A stretch of 14,478 nucleotides of DNA from an uncultured Bacteroidales bacterium (GTDB taxonomy: Bacteria; Bacteroidota; Bacteroidia; Bacteroidales; UBA932). The notes below the pieces were generated by a model. That model was given only the letters and a program-made list of their open reading frames with translations, was not told the DNA's origin and searched no databases. Below, in pieces: positions 7,115 to 13,924 of this stretch (position 1 is the first letter of the stretch; every line of letters begins with the position of its first letter). The stretch covers positions 1 through 14,478 of the forward strand of contig CAJOMB010000021.1 of NCBI GenBank assembly GCA_905235615.1, written 5' to 3'. The translations under genes and the position numbers were made by a program.

Positions 7115-7908
7115 TGCGCTTCGTAAGCTTCTCCAGCGGCAGCTGCGGTAACTGCTACCTTCTTCTGGGCCCCTCTTCCGGCATTCTGATAGACGCCGGC
7201 GTAGGCATCCGCCGCGTCAGGAAAGAGCTGGAGAACCTGCATCTGAGCTATGAGGACCTATCGGCCATCCTCATTACCCACGACCACGGAGACCACATCC
7301 GTTCGTTAGGCTCTTTCTGCAAGCGCGTGGGGCTGCCCGTCTGGACCACGCCCACCCTGCACGAGGCCCTTTCCCGCCATCCTTTCACCCGCGACTGGGT
7401 GGTCCCTTATCGGCAAAACCTGCAGGCCGATGTCTGGAATCCGCTGACGGCCGATTTCGATGTCCGGTACTTCGAGCTGCCGCACGACGCCACGCAGTGC
7501 ATCGGCTTTGCCATCCGCTGCGAAGGCGAGCTCTTCGTGCTCATGACGGACCTGGGGCACACCACGCCCGAAGCCCTTTCCTGGGCTTCCCAGGCCTCCA
7601 CCGTGGTCATCGAATCCAATTACGACATGGACATGCTCCTGGGCGGGAATTATCCCCAGGTGCTCAAAGACCGCATTTCACATGGAATCGGCCATCTGTC
7701 CAACGATGCCTGCGCCGCCGCCATTCCCCAGTTCCTGCACCCGGGCCTGCGGAATCTCTTCCTCTGCCACCTGAGCGGCAACAACAACACCCCCTGCCTG
7801 GCCTATGAGAGCGCCCGCCGCACCCTTGCCCAGGCCGGCGTGGAGCCCGGCACCGTAGCCCTTCGCGTGCTGCGTCGCGGCGTCGCTTCCCCCCTCCTCA
7901 CTCTTTAA
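7114..7908 (+). CDS. Metallo-beta-lactamase-fold hydrolase, WalJ/YycJ-like
   Basis: The 264-residue cytoplasmic protein opens MRFVSFSSGSCGNCYLL, the characteristic start of the WalJ/YycJ branch of the metallo-beta-lactamase superfamily. The metal site is complete: HDHGDH at 56-61, His124, the TDLGH aspartate at about 146, His194 in GIGHLS and His219 in LCHLSGNNN. Members of this branch are linked to DNA-repair nuclease activity and, in Gram-positive bacteria, to the WalKR cell-wall regulon; that link is not expected to hold in Bacteroidota. The ATG at 7114 overlaps the TPR stop as TGATG. An in-frame GTG at 7111 is the alternative, and the unusually good AGGAGG at 7095-7100 sits ten bases before that GTG and thirteen before the ATG. 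The gene is co-transcribed with the TPR gene. Confidence 0.9.
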   Translation: MRFVSFSSGSCGNCYLLLGPSSGILIDAGVGIRRVRKELENLHLSYEDLSAILITHDHGDHIRSLGSFCKRVGLPVWTTPTLHEALSRHPFTRDWVVPYRQNLQADVWNPLTADFDVRYFELPHDATQCIGFAIRCEGELFVLMTDLGHTTPEALSWASQASTVVIESNYDMDMLLGGNYPQVLKDRISHGIGHLSNDACAAAIPQFLHPGLRNLFLCHLSGNNNTPCLAYESARRTLAQAGVEPGTVALRVLRRGVASPLLTL

Positions 7909-7922
7909 TTTCCTTCCCCCGT

Positions 7923-7967
7923 CCGGATCTTCGCCACAATAGGGCCGAAAATCGGGTTCAGATCCGG
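7923..7967 (+). terminator. Stem-loop after the hydrolase gene, possible terminator or structured RNA
   Basis: CCGGATCT at 7923-7930 is perfectly complementary to AGATCCGG at 7960-7967 across 29 bases. An inner hairpin, CCGA-AAA-TCGG, sits at 7945-7955. No T-run follows the stem, so it is not a classical intrinsic terminator. Competing pairings with downstream bases (7932-7936 with 7970-7974; 7929-7934 with 7983-7988) are also possible. It fills most of the 109-bp gap before the ABC gene. Confidence 0.4.
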
Positions 7968-7980
7968 CCTGGCGGAGTTC

Positions 7981-8011
7981 TTGCGAAGCTACCCAAAAAG
8001 TATTATCTTTG
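7981..8011 (+). promoter_or_regulatory. Bacteroidota-type promoter for the ABC/envelope operon
   Basis: TATCTTTG at 8004-8011 fits TAnnTTTG fully, and TTG at 7981-7983 lies 20 bases upstream as a -33 element. The ATG of the ABC gene is only six bases beyond the -7 element. The message should therefore have almost no leader, and no Shine-Dalgarno is present. Confidence 0.7.
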
Positions 8012-8017
8012 TGGGTT

Positions 8018-9865
8018 ATGAGAGATTTCCTGAAACTGATGAGGCAGTACGCCTCGCCCTACAAAGGACATCTGGCAGGTGCCGTGGTGCTCAATATCCT
8101 GAGCGCCGTGTTCAACATCTTCTCCTTCGCCGTGCTGGTGCCGCTGCTGAACATCCTGTTCAAGGTGGACGACACCGTCTATGAATTCATCCCCTGGGAC
8201 GAAGGCCGGCTCTGGGAGATTGGCATGAACAACCTGTATTATTACATTACGCAGTTCACCAACACATACGGGGCGGTGTACGCCCTGTTCCTGCTGGCCG
8301 GCATCATGATTCTGTTCACGGCCCTCAAGACCAGCTGCTACTTTGGTTCCAATGCGGTGATGATTCCCATCTCCACGGGTATCGTGAAGGAAATCCGCTG
8401 CCGCATCTACGACAAAATCCTGAGCCTCCCCATCGGCTTCTTTACGGAAGAGCGGAAGGGAGACATCATCGCCCGCATCACCGGAGACGTGTCGGAGGTG
8501 GAGAATTCCATCATTGCATCGCTCTCCATGCTCATCAAGGACCCCATCCTCATCATTATCTACTTTGGCTTCCTCACCTGGATGAGCCCGGAAATGATGA
8601 TTTTCACCATTGTCTTCGCTCCGGCCTTCGTGTGGGTGATGGGGCTCATCGGCAAAAAGCTCAAACGCTCTTCCTTGGAGGCGCAGGCCCTCTGGAGCGA
8701 CACCATGAGCCAGGTGGACGAGACCTTGGGCGGTCTGCGGGTCATCAAGGCTTTCAATGCCCAGAAGACCATGCGCCGGCGCTTTGAGGACATTACGGAC
8801 CGGATGCGGAGGAAGGTGGCCCGCGTGAGCATCCGGCAGGCCACGGCCCACCCGGTGAGCGAATTCCTGGGCACCGTGATGCTCATGATTGTGCTCTGCG
8901 TGGGCGGCGTCATGATTATCGGCGGAAAAAGCCTCATCGGCGGCGGCAAATTCATGGACGCGGCCATGTTTATCTACTTCCTGGTTATCCTTTACTCCGT
9001 CATCGAGCCCATCAAGGAACTCTCCCGCGCCACCTACGGCGTACGCAAGGGCCTGGCCTCCATGGAGCGCATCAACAAGATTTTAGAGGCCGAAAACCCC
9101 ATCAAAGACCCTCAGAACCCGCTGCCGCTTGGCGGCTTCGAAAAGAGCATCCGCTTTGAGCATGTGAGCTTCTCCTATGAAGACGGGAAACCCATCCTGA
9201 AGGACGTTAACCTGGAAATCCCGCGGGGCAGGATGATTGCCATCGTGGGGGAATCCGGTGCCGGAAAATCCACCCTGGTGGACTTGATTCCCCGTTTCTG
9301 GGATGTGACCGAAGGCCGCATCACCATAGACGGGAAAGACATCCGGGAAGTGTCCCTGAAGGACCTCCGGGCCCTGATGGGCAATGTGAACCAGGAGCCC
9401 ATCCTCTTCAACGACACCATCTGGGGCAACATCGCCTTTGGCGTGGAGGGTGCCTCCGAGGCCGATGTGACAGCCGCTGCCAAGGTGGCCAACGCCCACG
9501 ACTTCATCATGGAGAAAGAGGAGGGGTATCAGACCAATATCGGCGACCGCGGCGCCAAACTTTCCGGCGGGCAGCGTCAGCGCCTGTCCATCGCCCGCGC
9601 CATCCTCAAGAACCCGCCCATCCTCATCCTGGACGAGGCTACGGCCTCCCTCGATACGGAGAGTGAACGCGCCGTGCAGGAAGCCCTGGACCGCCTGATG
9701 AGCACCCGCACCACCATCGCCATCGCCCACCGCCTGTCCACCATCCGACATGCGGACGAAATCATCGTCCTGCATGAAGGCCGCATCGTGGAACGCGGAA
9801 AGCATGAGGAGCTCATCGCCCTGGGCGGCTATTACAAGAAACTTAACGACATGCAAGCCTTATGA
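8018..9865 (+). CDS. MsbA-like ABC transporter, fused permease and ATPase
   Basis: The 615-residue protein is a half-size ABC exporter of the inner membrane that would act as a homodimer, in the MsbA/lipid A or peptide-drug export class. Residues 1-350 form the six-helix membrane domain, with a roughly 35-residue hydrophilic stretch between the first two helices. The ATPase domain shows Walker A GESGAGKST (411-419), Q-loop Gln459, signature LSGGQRQRLS (515-524), Walker B ILILDEATASLD (535-546) and the switch His571 in AIAHRLSTI. All catalytic residues are intact. The ATG at 8018 was chosen over an upstream TTG that falls within the promoter's -7 element. It leads a four-gene run, overlapping the CBM9-like gene by four bases. 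Whether it is the true lipid-A flippase or another exporter cannot be decided from sequence alone. Confidence 0.93.
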   Translation: MRDFLKLMRQYASPYKGHLAGAVVLNILSAVFNIFSFAVLVPLLNILFKVDDTVYEFIPWDEGRLWEIGMNNLYYYITQFTNTYGAVYALFLLAGIMILFTALKTSCYFGSNAVMIPISTGIVKEIRCRIYDKILSLPIGFFTEERKGDIIARITGDVSEVENSIIASLSMLIKDPILIIIYFGFLTWMSPEMMIFTIVFAPAFVWVMGLIGKKLKRSSLEAQALWSDTMSQVDETLGGLRVIKAFNAQKTMRRRFEDITDRMRRKVARVSIRQATAHPVSEFLGTVMLMIVLCVGGVMIIGGKSLIGGGKFMDAAMFIYFLVILYSVIEPIKELSRATYGVRKGLASMERINKILEAENPIKDPQNPLPLGGFEKSIRFEHVSFSYEDGKPILKDVNLEIPRGRMIAIVGESGAGKSTLVDLIPRFWDVTEGRITIDGKDIREVSLKDLRALMGNVNQEPILFNDTIWGNIAFGVEGASEADVTAAAKVANAHDFIMEKEEGYQTNIGDRGAKLSGGQRQRLSIARAILKNPPILILDEATASLDTESERAVQEALDRLMSTRTTIAIAHRLSTIRHADEIIVLHEGRIVERGKHEELIALGGYYKKLNDMQAL

Positions 9866-10560
9866 TGAAAAGACTCTCCGTCCCCATAGCCGATTTCGAG
9901 AACCAGGACCTGGATACCGCACTGGAACTCTCCGGCGCCCGTTTTGACGTGGACTGCGTGAACTGGCCGGAGGCCTTTCCCTATGCCCCGCTCTGCAGCG
10001 GCCGCATAGCCCGCACCCAGGATGCTCTGGTGGTGGACTTCCGCGTGAGCGGCCTGGACCTGCGGGCGCAGAATACGGAGGACAACGGCCGCCAGTGGGA
10101 AGACAGCTGCGTGGAAGTGTTCATCAAGGACCCGGAAGACGGCAATTATTACAATTTTGAAATCAATGCCATGGGGAAGGTCCTGGCCTGCATCGGCCCG
10201 GACCGGCATAACCGCACCCCGAGGCCGGAGAGCGAGATGGAAGAGATTCTTCGCTTCGCTCAGAATGACATGATGGATCAGAATGATACCCTCTGTCATC
10301 CTGAGGGTCATGCCCCCTGTCATCCTGAGGGGCTTGCCCCGAAGGATCTCGAGGGCCTCCATACCTGGCGGGTGGGGGTCATCATTCCCTTCCACCTTAT
10401 CGGCCTGGACCCGGAGAACCTTCCCAGGTCCATCAAGGCCAATTTCTACAAGTGCGGGGACAAAACCGCTCATCCGCATTACCTGAGCTGGAGCCCCATA
10501 GATACGCCCAGGCCGGATTTCCATCGGCCCGAATTCTTCGGAGAACTGATACTGGACTGA
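9862..10560 (+). CDS. CBM9-like (carbohydrate-binding family 9-like) protein with an inserted repeat
   Basis: The 232-residue protein matches the CBM9/DOMON-like beta-sandwich family common in Bacteroidota. Typical blocks are QWEDSCVEVFI at about 78-88, YYNFEINAMGKVLACIGPDR at 96-115, VGVIIPFHLIGL at 171-182, IKANFYKCGDKTAHPHYLSW at 191-210 and PDFHRPEFFGELIL at the end. No signal peptide is visible, unlike secreted CBM9 enzymes, so the protein is probably cytoplasmic. Between GPDRHNR and the WRVGVIIPF strand, residues about 128-166 are low-complexity-like and contain ILRFAQND and two CHPEG units. These come from an in-frame dispersed repeat (separate entry). The fold is otherwise complete on both sides. 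Start: ATG at 9862 (ATGA overlap with the ABC stop) or the adjacent ATG at 9865. Its ligand and role are unknown. Confidence 0.82.
   Translation: MMKRLSVPIADFENQDLDTALELSGARFDVDCVNWPEAFPYAPLCSGRIARTQDALVVDFRVSGLDLRAQNTEDNGRQWEDSCVEVFIKDPEDGNYYNFEINAMGKVLACIGPDRHNRTPRPESEMEEILRFAQNDMMDQNDTLCHPEGHAPCHPEGLAPKDLEGLHTWRVGVIIPFHLIGLDPENLPRSIKANFYKCGDKTAHPHYLSWSPIDTPRPDFHRPEFFGELILD
10243..10350. repeat. Dispersed palindromic repeat cassette inside the CBM9-like gene
   Basis: The left arm 10243-10270 is an imperfect reverse complement of 10318-10350. Its outer ends pair 10 of 11 bases (GAGATTCTTCG with CGAAGGATCTC) and its inner parts pair 11 of 12 (CTCAGAATGACA with TGTCATCCTGAG). Two tandem 24-bp units at 10293-10316 and 10317-10340 are 22/24 identical. 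CAGAATGA also recurs at 10261 and 10279, 18 bases apart. All periods are multiples of three, so the reading frame stays open. The translated strings ILRFAQND and, on the other strand, VILSEAKNL are ones I recognise from a short repeat scattered through many bacterial genomes. Confidence 0.75.
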
Positions 10561-10955
10561 TGCGGGGGAAGAGGCTCATAGCGAGGATTCTTTTTCTCCT
10601 CTATATCGTGACGGTGCTGGTGCTTTGCTTCGGCCGGTTCAAGGATGTGCCGTCGGTGCCATGGACGCTCTTTGGCATCCCGTCAGACAAGATTGTGCAT
10701 TTCTGCATGTTCTTCCCGTTCCCCATCCTGGGTTTCCTGGCCTTTGACAAGTACACCCGGACGCCCCGCTCCACCTTCCTTTTTGCCGGCATCACCTTTC
10801 TGGTGGGCGTGGCCCTGGCTTGTGGGACAGAATGGGGACAGGCGCACCTGACCACCTACAGAAGCGGGGATCCCCTGGATTTGCTGGCCGATGTCTCCGC
10901 CCTTTTTATCGGCACCCTTATCGTCATTGTCTGGGATATACGTAAACAGAAATAA
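10560..10955 (+). CDS. VanZ-family small integral membrane protein
   Basis: The 131-residue protein has four predicted membrane helices: about residues 8-23, 43-63, 72-90 and 108-126. It carries the VanZ pattern: SDKIVHFCMFF in the second helix, then TEWGQAHL and RSGDPLDLLADVSALFIG, where Glu, Gln, Arg and two Asp residues are conserved in the family. VanZ-like proteins are linked to low-level teicoplanin resistance in enterococci, but most bacterial members have no proven function. It starts with ATG at 10560, overlapping the CBM9-like TGA by one base (TGATG). Upstream in-frame starts as early as 10452 would overlap the neighbour by more than 100 bases and are not used here. The amidase gene begins at the very next base after its stop. 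Its place in the operon hints at a cell-envelope role. Confidence 0.85.
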   Translation: MRGKRLIARILFLLYIVTVLVLCFGRFKDVPSVPWTLFGIPSDKIVHFCMFFPFPILGFLAFDKYTRTPRSTFLFAGITFLVGVALACGTEWGQAHLTTYRSGDPLDLLADVSALFIGTLIVIVWDIRKQK

Positions 10956-13880
10956 ATGAAACGGCTGGCCTTATTTTTCCTCTTGGCTTTCTTAACGCTG
11001 CCTGCTTTTACCCAGAACCCGCCGAAAGCCCGGGATTTCAAGGGACTTTCGGATTCCCTGTCGGTGAGGCTTCAGCGCCGGACCGGCGTGCTCAGCCATT
11101 TCAAGTTGGAAAAGACGGCGGTCCGGGGCAGTGCCCTGGATTTCTATTTCTCCCGCAACCTGGTGGGACAGCCTTTCCGCAAAGGAGACGCCACCTGGCT
11201 CACGGAGCAGGTGGAGGAGCTGGGCAGGGCCAAGTTGGGCAAGTACAAGGTGGGGACGCTTTATGCCGGAGGGCAGAAAATCGCCTCTTTGGCGCAGCCT
11301 GTGCCGGGGACGGACGGGGAAGCCGTGAATACCGTTTTTCGCGTGAAAGAGCCGCAGGGAGTGCCCTTGGTGCAGGGCAATGACTCCTGGCCCATGGGCT
11401 TGAGCGGCCGCCATATCGCCCTCTGGCAAAGCCACGGCCGCTATTTTGACGAGGAGAGCGGCCAGTGGGACTGGCAGCGTTCTCCCACCCACCGCACGCT
11501 GGAAGACCTCTACACCCAGAGCTACGTGCTTCCTTTCCTCATCCCCATGCTGGAGAATGCCGGCGCCGTGGTACTCACCCCGCGGGAGCGGGACATCCAG
11601 ACCCGCGAAGTGGTCTGTGACAACGACCCTGCCTTCACCGAAGGCCGCGGTCCCGCCGTCCGCACCAAGGGCAAATATCAGGAGAAAGGGGAATGGGAAG
11701 ACGCCGGAGAGGGTTTTGCCGATGTCAGCGCCATCTACAAGGGCTACGAGATGCCCTTCCGGAAAGGCTCGGCCCGGCAAATCCGGACGGCCGCTCCGGG
11801 GGAAGAAGCGGCCCGCATCATCTGGCGGCCCACTATTGAGGAAAAAGGGCGTTATGCCGTTTACGTGAGCTATAAAACCCTGACCCAGAGCACCTCTGAC
11901 GCCCGTTACACCGTCCATCACCTGGGCGGGGAAGCGCTCCGGCATGTGAACCAGCAGATGGGCGGAGGCATGTGGATTTACCTGGGCACCTTCCTTTTTG
12001 ACAAGGGGACGGAGGGCTATGTGGAACTCACCAACGTATCCTCCTCTCCGGGCGTGGTGACGGCCGATGCCGTGCGCTTCGGCGGCGGCATGGGCAAGGT
12101 GGAAAGGGGCGGAAGCCTCTCCGGCCTCCCGGCTTATGCGGAGGGTGCCCTGTACAACTTCCAGTACAGCGGAATCGACCTGTCCATCACCGACGACTGG
12201 AACGACGAATATACCCGGGACTACGCCGGCCGCGGGGTATGGGTGCAGGAAATCAGCGGCGGGTCCCGCGTGAATCCCGGGGCCGATGGCCGTCGCATCC
12301 CCATAGACCTGTCGCTGGCCTTCCATACGGATGCCGGCGTCACCCCCAACGACTCCATCGTGGGCACTCTGGCCATCTATACACTCAAGGCCAAAGGCGC
12401 CACCACCTTCCCTGACGGGGAAGACCGCTTGAGCTCGCGCCTGCTGGCCGATATGGTCCAGACCCAGGTGGTGAACGATATCCGGGCCCATTATGAGCCG
12501 GACTGGACCCGCCGCGAGACCTGGGACCGCAGCTACAGCGAAAGCCGTACCACGGGTGTGCCCGCCCTTCTTCTGGAACTCCTTTCCCACCAGAACTTTG
12601 CCGACATGCGCTACGGCCTGGACCCTTCCTTCCGTTTCAGCGCCTGCCGCGCCGTCTATAAAGGCATCCTCAAGTACCTGAGTGCCCGTTATGGCGTTCC
12701 CTATGCCGTGCAGCCGCTGCCGGTCCATGCCTTCAAGGCCGCCTTGGATTCCACCGGCCACGTTTCGCTTTCCTGGGCCGATACCTACGACACCCTGGAG
12801 CCCACGGCCATCCCTTCGTATTACAAGGTTTACACCCGGATGGACGAGGGCGGTTTTGACAACGGCATGCAGGTGCAGGAAGCGCAGTGCCGCCTGCCTA
12901 TTAAACCCGGCCATGTGTACAGCTTCCGGGTAACGGCCTGCAATGCCGGGGGAGAGAGCTTCCCCTCGGAGGTCCTGTCGGCCGGCTTCCCTTCGGCCGA
13001 TGCCTCCAAAGTGGTGATTGTGAACAACTTCACCCGGGTATCGGCCCCGGCCTGGTTTGATACGCCGCAGTATGCCGGCTTCATGGACAACCTGGAGAGC
13101 GGTGTGCCGTGGGGGACGGACATCCTCATGGTGGGCACGGTGAACAATTTCGACCGCAGTTCCGTGTATATTTCCGACGACAGTCCCGGCCACGGCGGTT
13201 CCTATACGGATATGGCGGCTTCCCAGATTGCCGGAAACACTTTTGATTTCGTGGCCGCCCATGCCCGGGCGGTCCTGAAGGCCGGTTATGCCTTCGAGTC
13301 TTCCTCCGTGGAGGCTTTTGACGGCAGCGCTGACGCTTTTGCGGCCGATCTCATCTGTGGCAAGCAGCTCACCACCCGTGTGGGCCGCGGTGCCGTTCCG
13401 GACAAGTACGCCGTTTTCCCCTTGGGCCTGCAGGCCGCCCTGCGGACTTTTACGGAAAAGGGCGGAAACGTGCTCATTTCCGGCTCCTACATAGGGACGG
13501 ATGCCTGGGACCACGTGTACCAGGGCGTTCCCAAGGCCCCGGAAAGCACCCGCAGCTTTGTTCGGCAGGTGCTGGGCTACGAGTGGGTGACCAACTTCGG
13601 GGACATCCGGGGCATCGCCCGGCCGGAACGCAAGAGCGGCCTTCCCGCCCTGGCCTACAACCGTGCCTGGAATCCGCTCATCTACAAGGTGGACAATGCC
13701 GACGGCATCGGCCCCGCCTCCAAGGCCACCCGCATCCTCCTGCGCTACGAGAGCAGTGGCATCCCCGCCGCCACCCTCTATGAGGCCAAGGGCTACCGCG
13801 TAGCCGCCTTCGGCTTCCCGCTCGAAACCTCCGCCCAGATGGAGGAAGTGATCAAGCGGGTTCTCAAAGTGTTTGAATGA
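10956..13880 (+). CDS. Secreted N-acetylmuramoyl-L-alanine amidase-like protein with golvesin-like and FN3 domains
   Basis: The 974-residue protein has a signal peptide (MKRLALFFLLAFLTLPAFT). Residues 150-220 begin an amidase_3-like fold: IALWQSHGRYFDEESG supplies His160, TLEDLYTQSYVLPFLIPMLE supplies Glu183, and GAVVLTPRERD ends that half. A golvesin-like beta domain follows at about 246-377 (WEDAGEGF to DAVRFGGG). The amidase resumes with DLSLAFHTDAG (His457) and VPALLLELLSHQNFADM (Glu541). The four residues fit the zinc and catalytic positions of amidase_3 enzymes, which cut the sugar-peptide bond of peptidoglycan. An FN3-like domain covers 585-678. The last 290 residues (KVVIVNNFTRVSAPAWF to the end) are not recognised; GGNVLISGSYIG suggests an alpha/beta fold. 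Similar proteins are often labelled xanthan lyase, probably by the golvesin domain alone. It closes the four-gene operon. Confidence 0.8.
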   Translation: MKRLALFFLLAFLTLPAFTQNPPKARDFKGLSDSLSVRLQRRTGVLSHFKLEKTAVRGSALDFYFSRNLVGQPFRKGDATWLTEQVEELGRAKLGKYKVGTLYAGGQKIASLAQPVPGTDGEAVNTVFRVKEPQGVPLVQGNDSWPMGLSGRHIALWQSHGRYFDEESGQWDWQRSPTHRTLEDLYTQSYVLPFLIPMLENAGAVVLTPRERDIQTREVVCDNDPAFTEGRGPAVRTKGKYQEKGEWEDAGEGFADVSAIYKGYEMPFRKGSARQIRTAAPGEEAARIIWRPTIEEKGRYAVYVSYKTLTQSTSDARYTVHHLGGEALRHVNQQMGGGMWIYLGTFLFDKGTEGYVELTNVSSSPGVVTADAVRFGGGMGKVERGGSLSGLPAYAEGALYNFQYSGIDLSITDDWNDEYTRDYAGRGVWVQEISGGSRVNPGADGRRIPIDLSLAFHTDAGVTPNDSIVGTLAIYTLKAKGATTFPDGEDRLSSRLLADMVQTQVVNDIRAHYEPDWTRRETWDRSYSESRTTGVPALLLELLSHQNFADMRYGLDPSFRFSACRAVYKGILKYLSARYGVPYAVQPLPVHAFKAALDSTGHVSLSWADTYDTLEPTAIPSYYKVYTRMDEGGFDNGMQVQEAQCRLPIKPGHVYSFRVTACNAGGESFPSEVLSAGFPSADASKVVIVNNFTRVSAPAWFDTPQYAGFMDNLESGVPWGTDILMVGTVNNFDRSSVYISDDSPGHGGSYTDMAASQIAGNTFDFVAAHARAVLKAGYAFESSSVEAFDGSADAFAADLICGKQLTTRVGRGAVPDKYAVFPLGLQAALRTFTEKGGNVLISGSYIGTDAWDHVYQGVPKAPESTRSFVRQVLGYEWVTNFGDIRGIARPERKSGLPALAYNRAWNPLIYKVDNADGIGPASKATRILLRYESSGIPAATLYEAKGYRVAAFGFPLETSAQMEEVIKRVLKVFE

Positions 13881-13892
13881 CATCAGAGGACA

Positions 13893-13920
13893 GCGGGTGA
13901 GGCGTGGGCCATCCACCCGC
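13893..13920. terminator. Stem-loop between the amidase operon and argS
   Basis: GCGGGTG at 13893-13899 pairs with CACCCGC at 13914-13920 across a 14-base loop. An alternative inner stem pairs GTGG with CCAC. It lies in the 44-bp gap between converging genes, so it could serve both strands, though neither strand has a T-tract. Confidence 0.4.
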
Positions 13921-13924
13921 CGAA

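Noticed and set aside
10452..10559. N-terminal extension of the VanZ-like protein
   Set aside because: It would overlap the CBM9-like gene by 108 bases. The ATG at 10560 overlapping the upstream stop is the natural start, and the extension has no family similarity.
10992..13916. A 974-codon open frame antisense to the amidase gene
   Set aside because: Its protein is rich in Gly, Ala, His and Arg with no recognisable domain or signal peptide, while the sense frame has clear domains. GC-rich codon use that avoids TTA, CTA and TCA leaves the antisense frame open.
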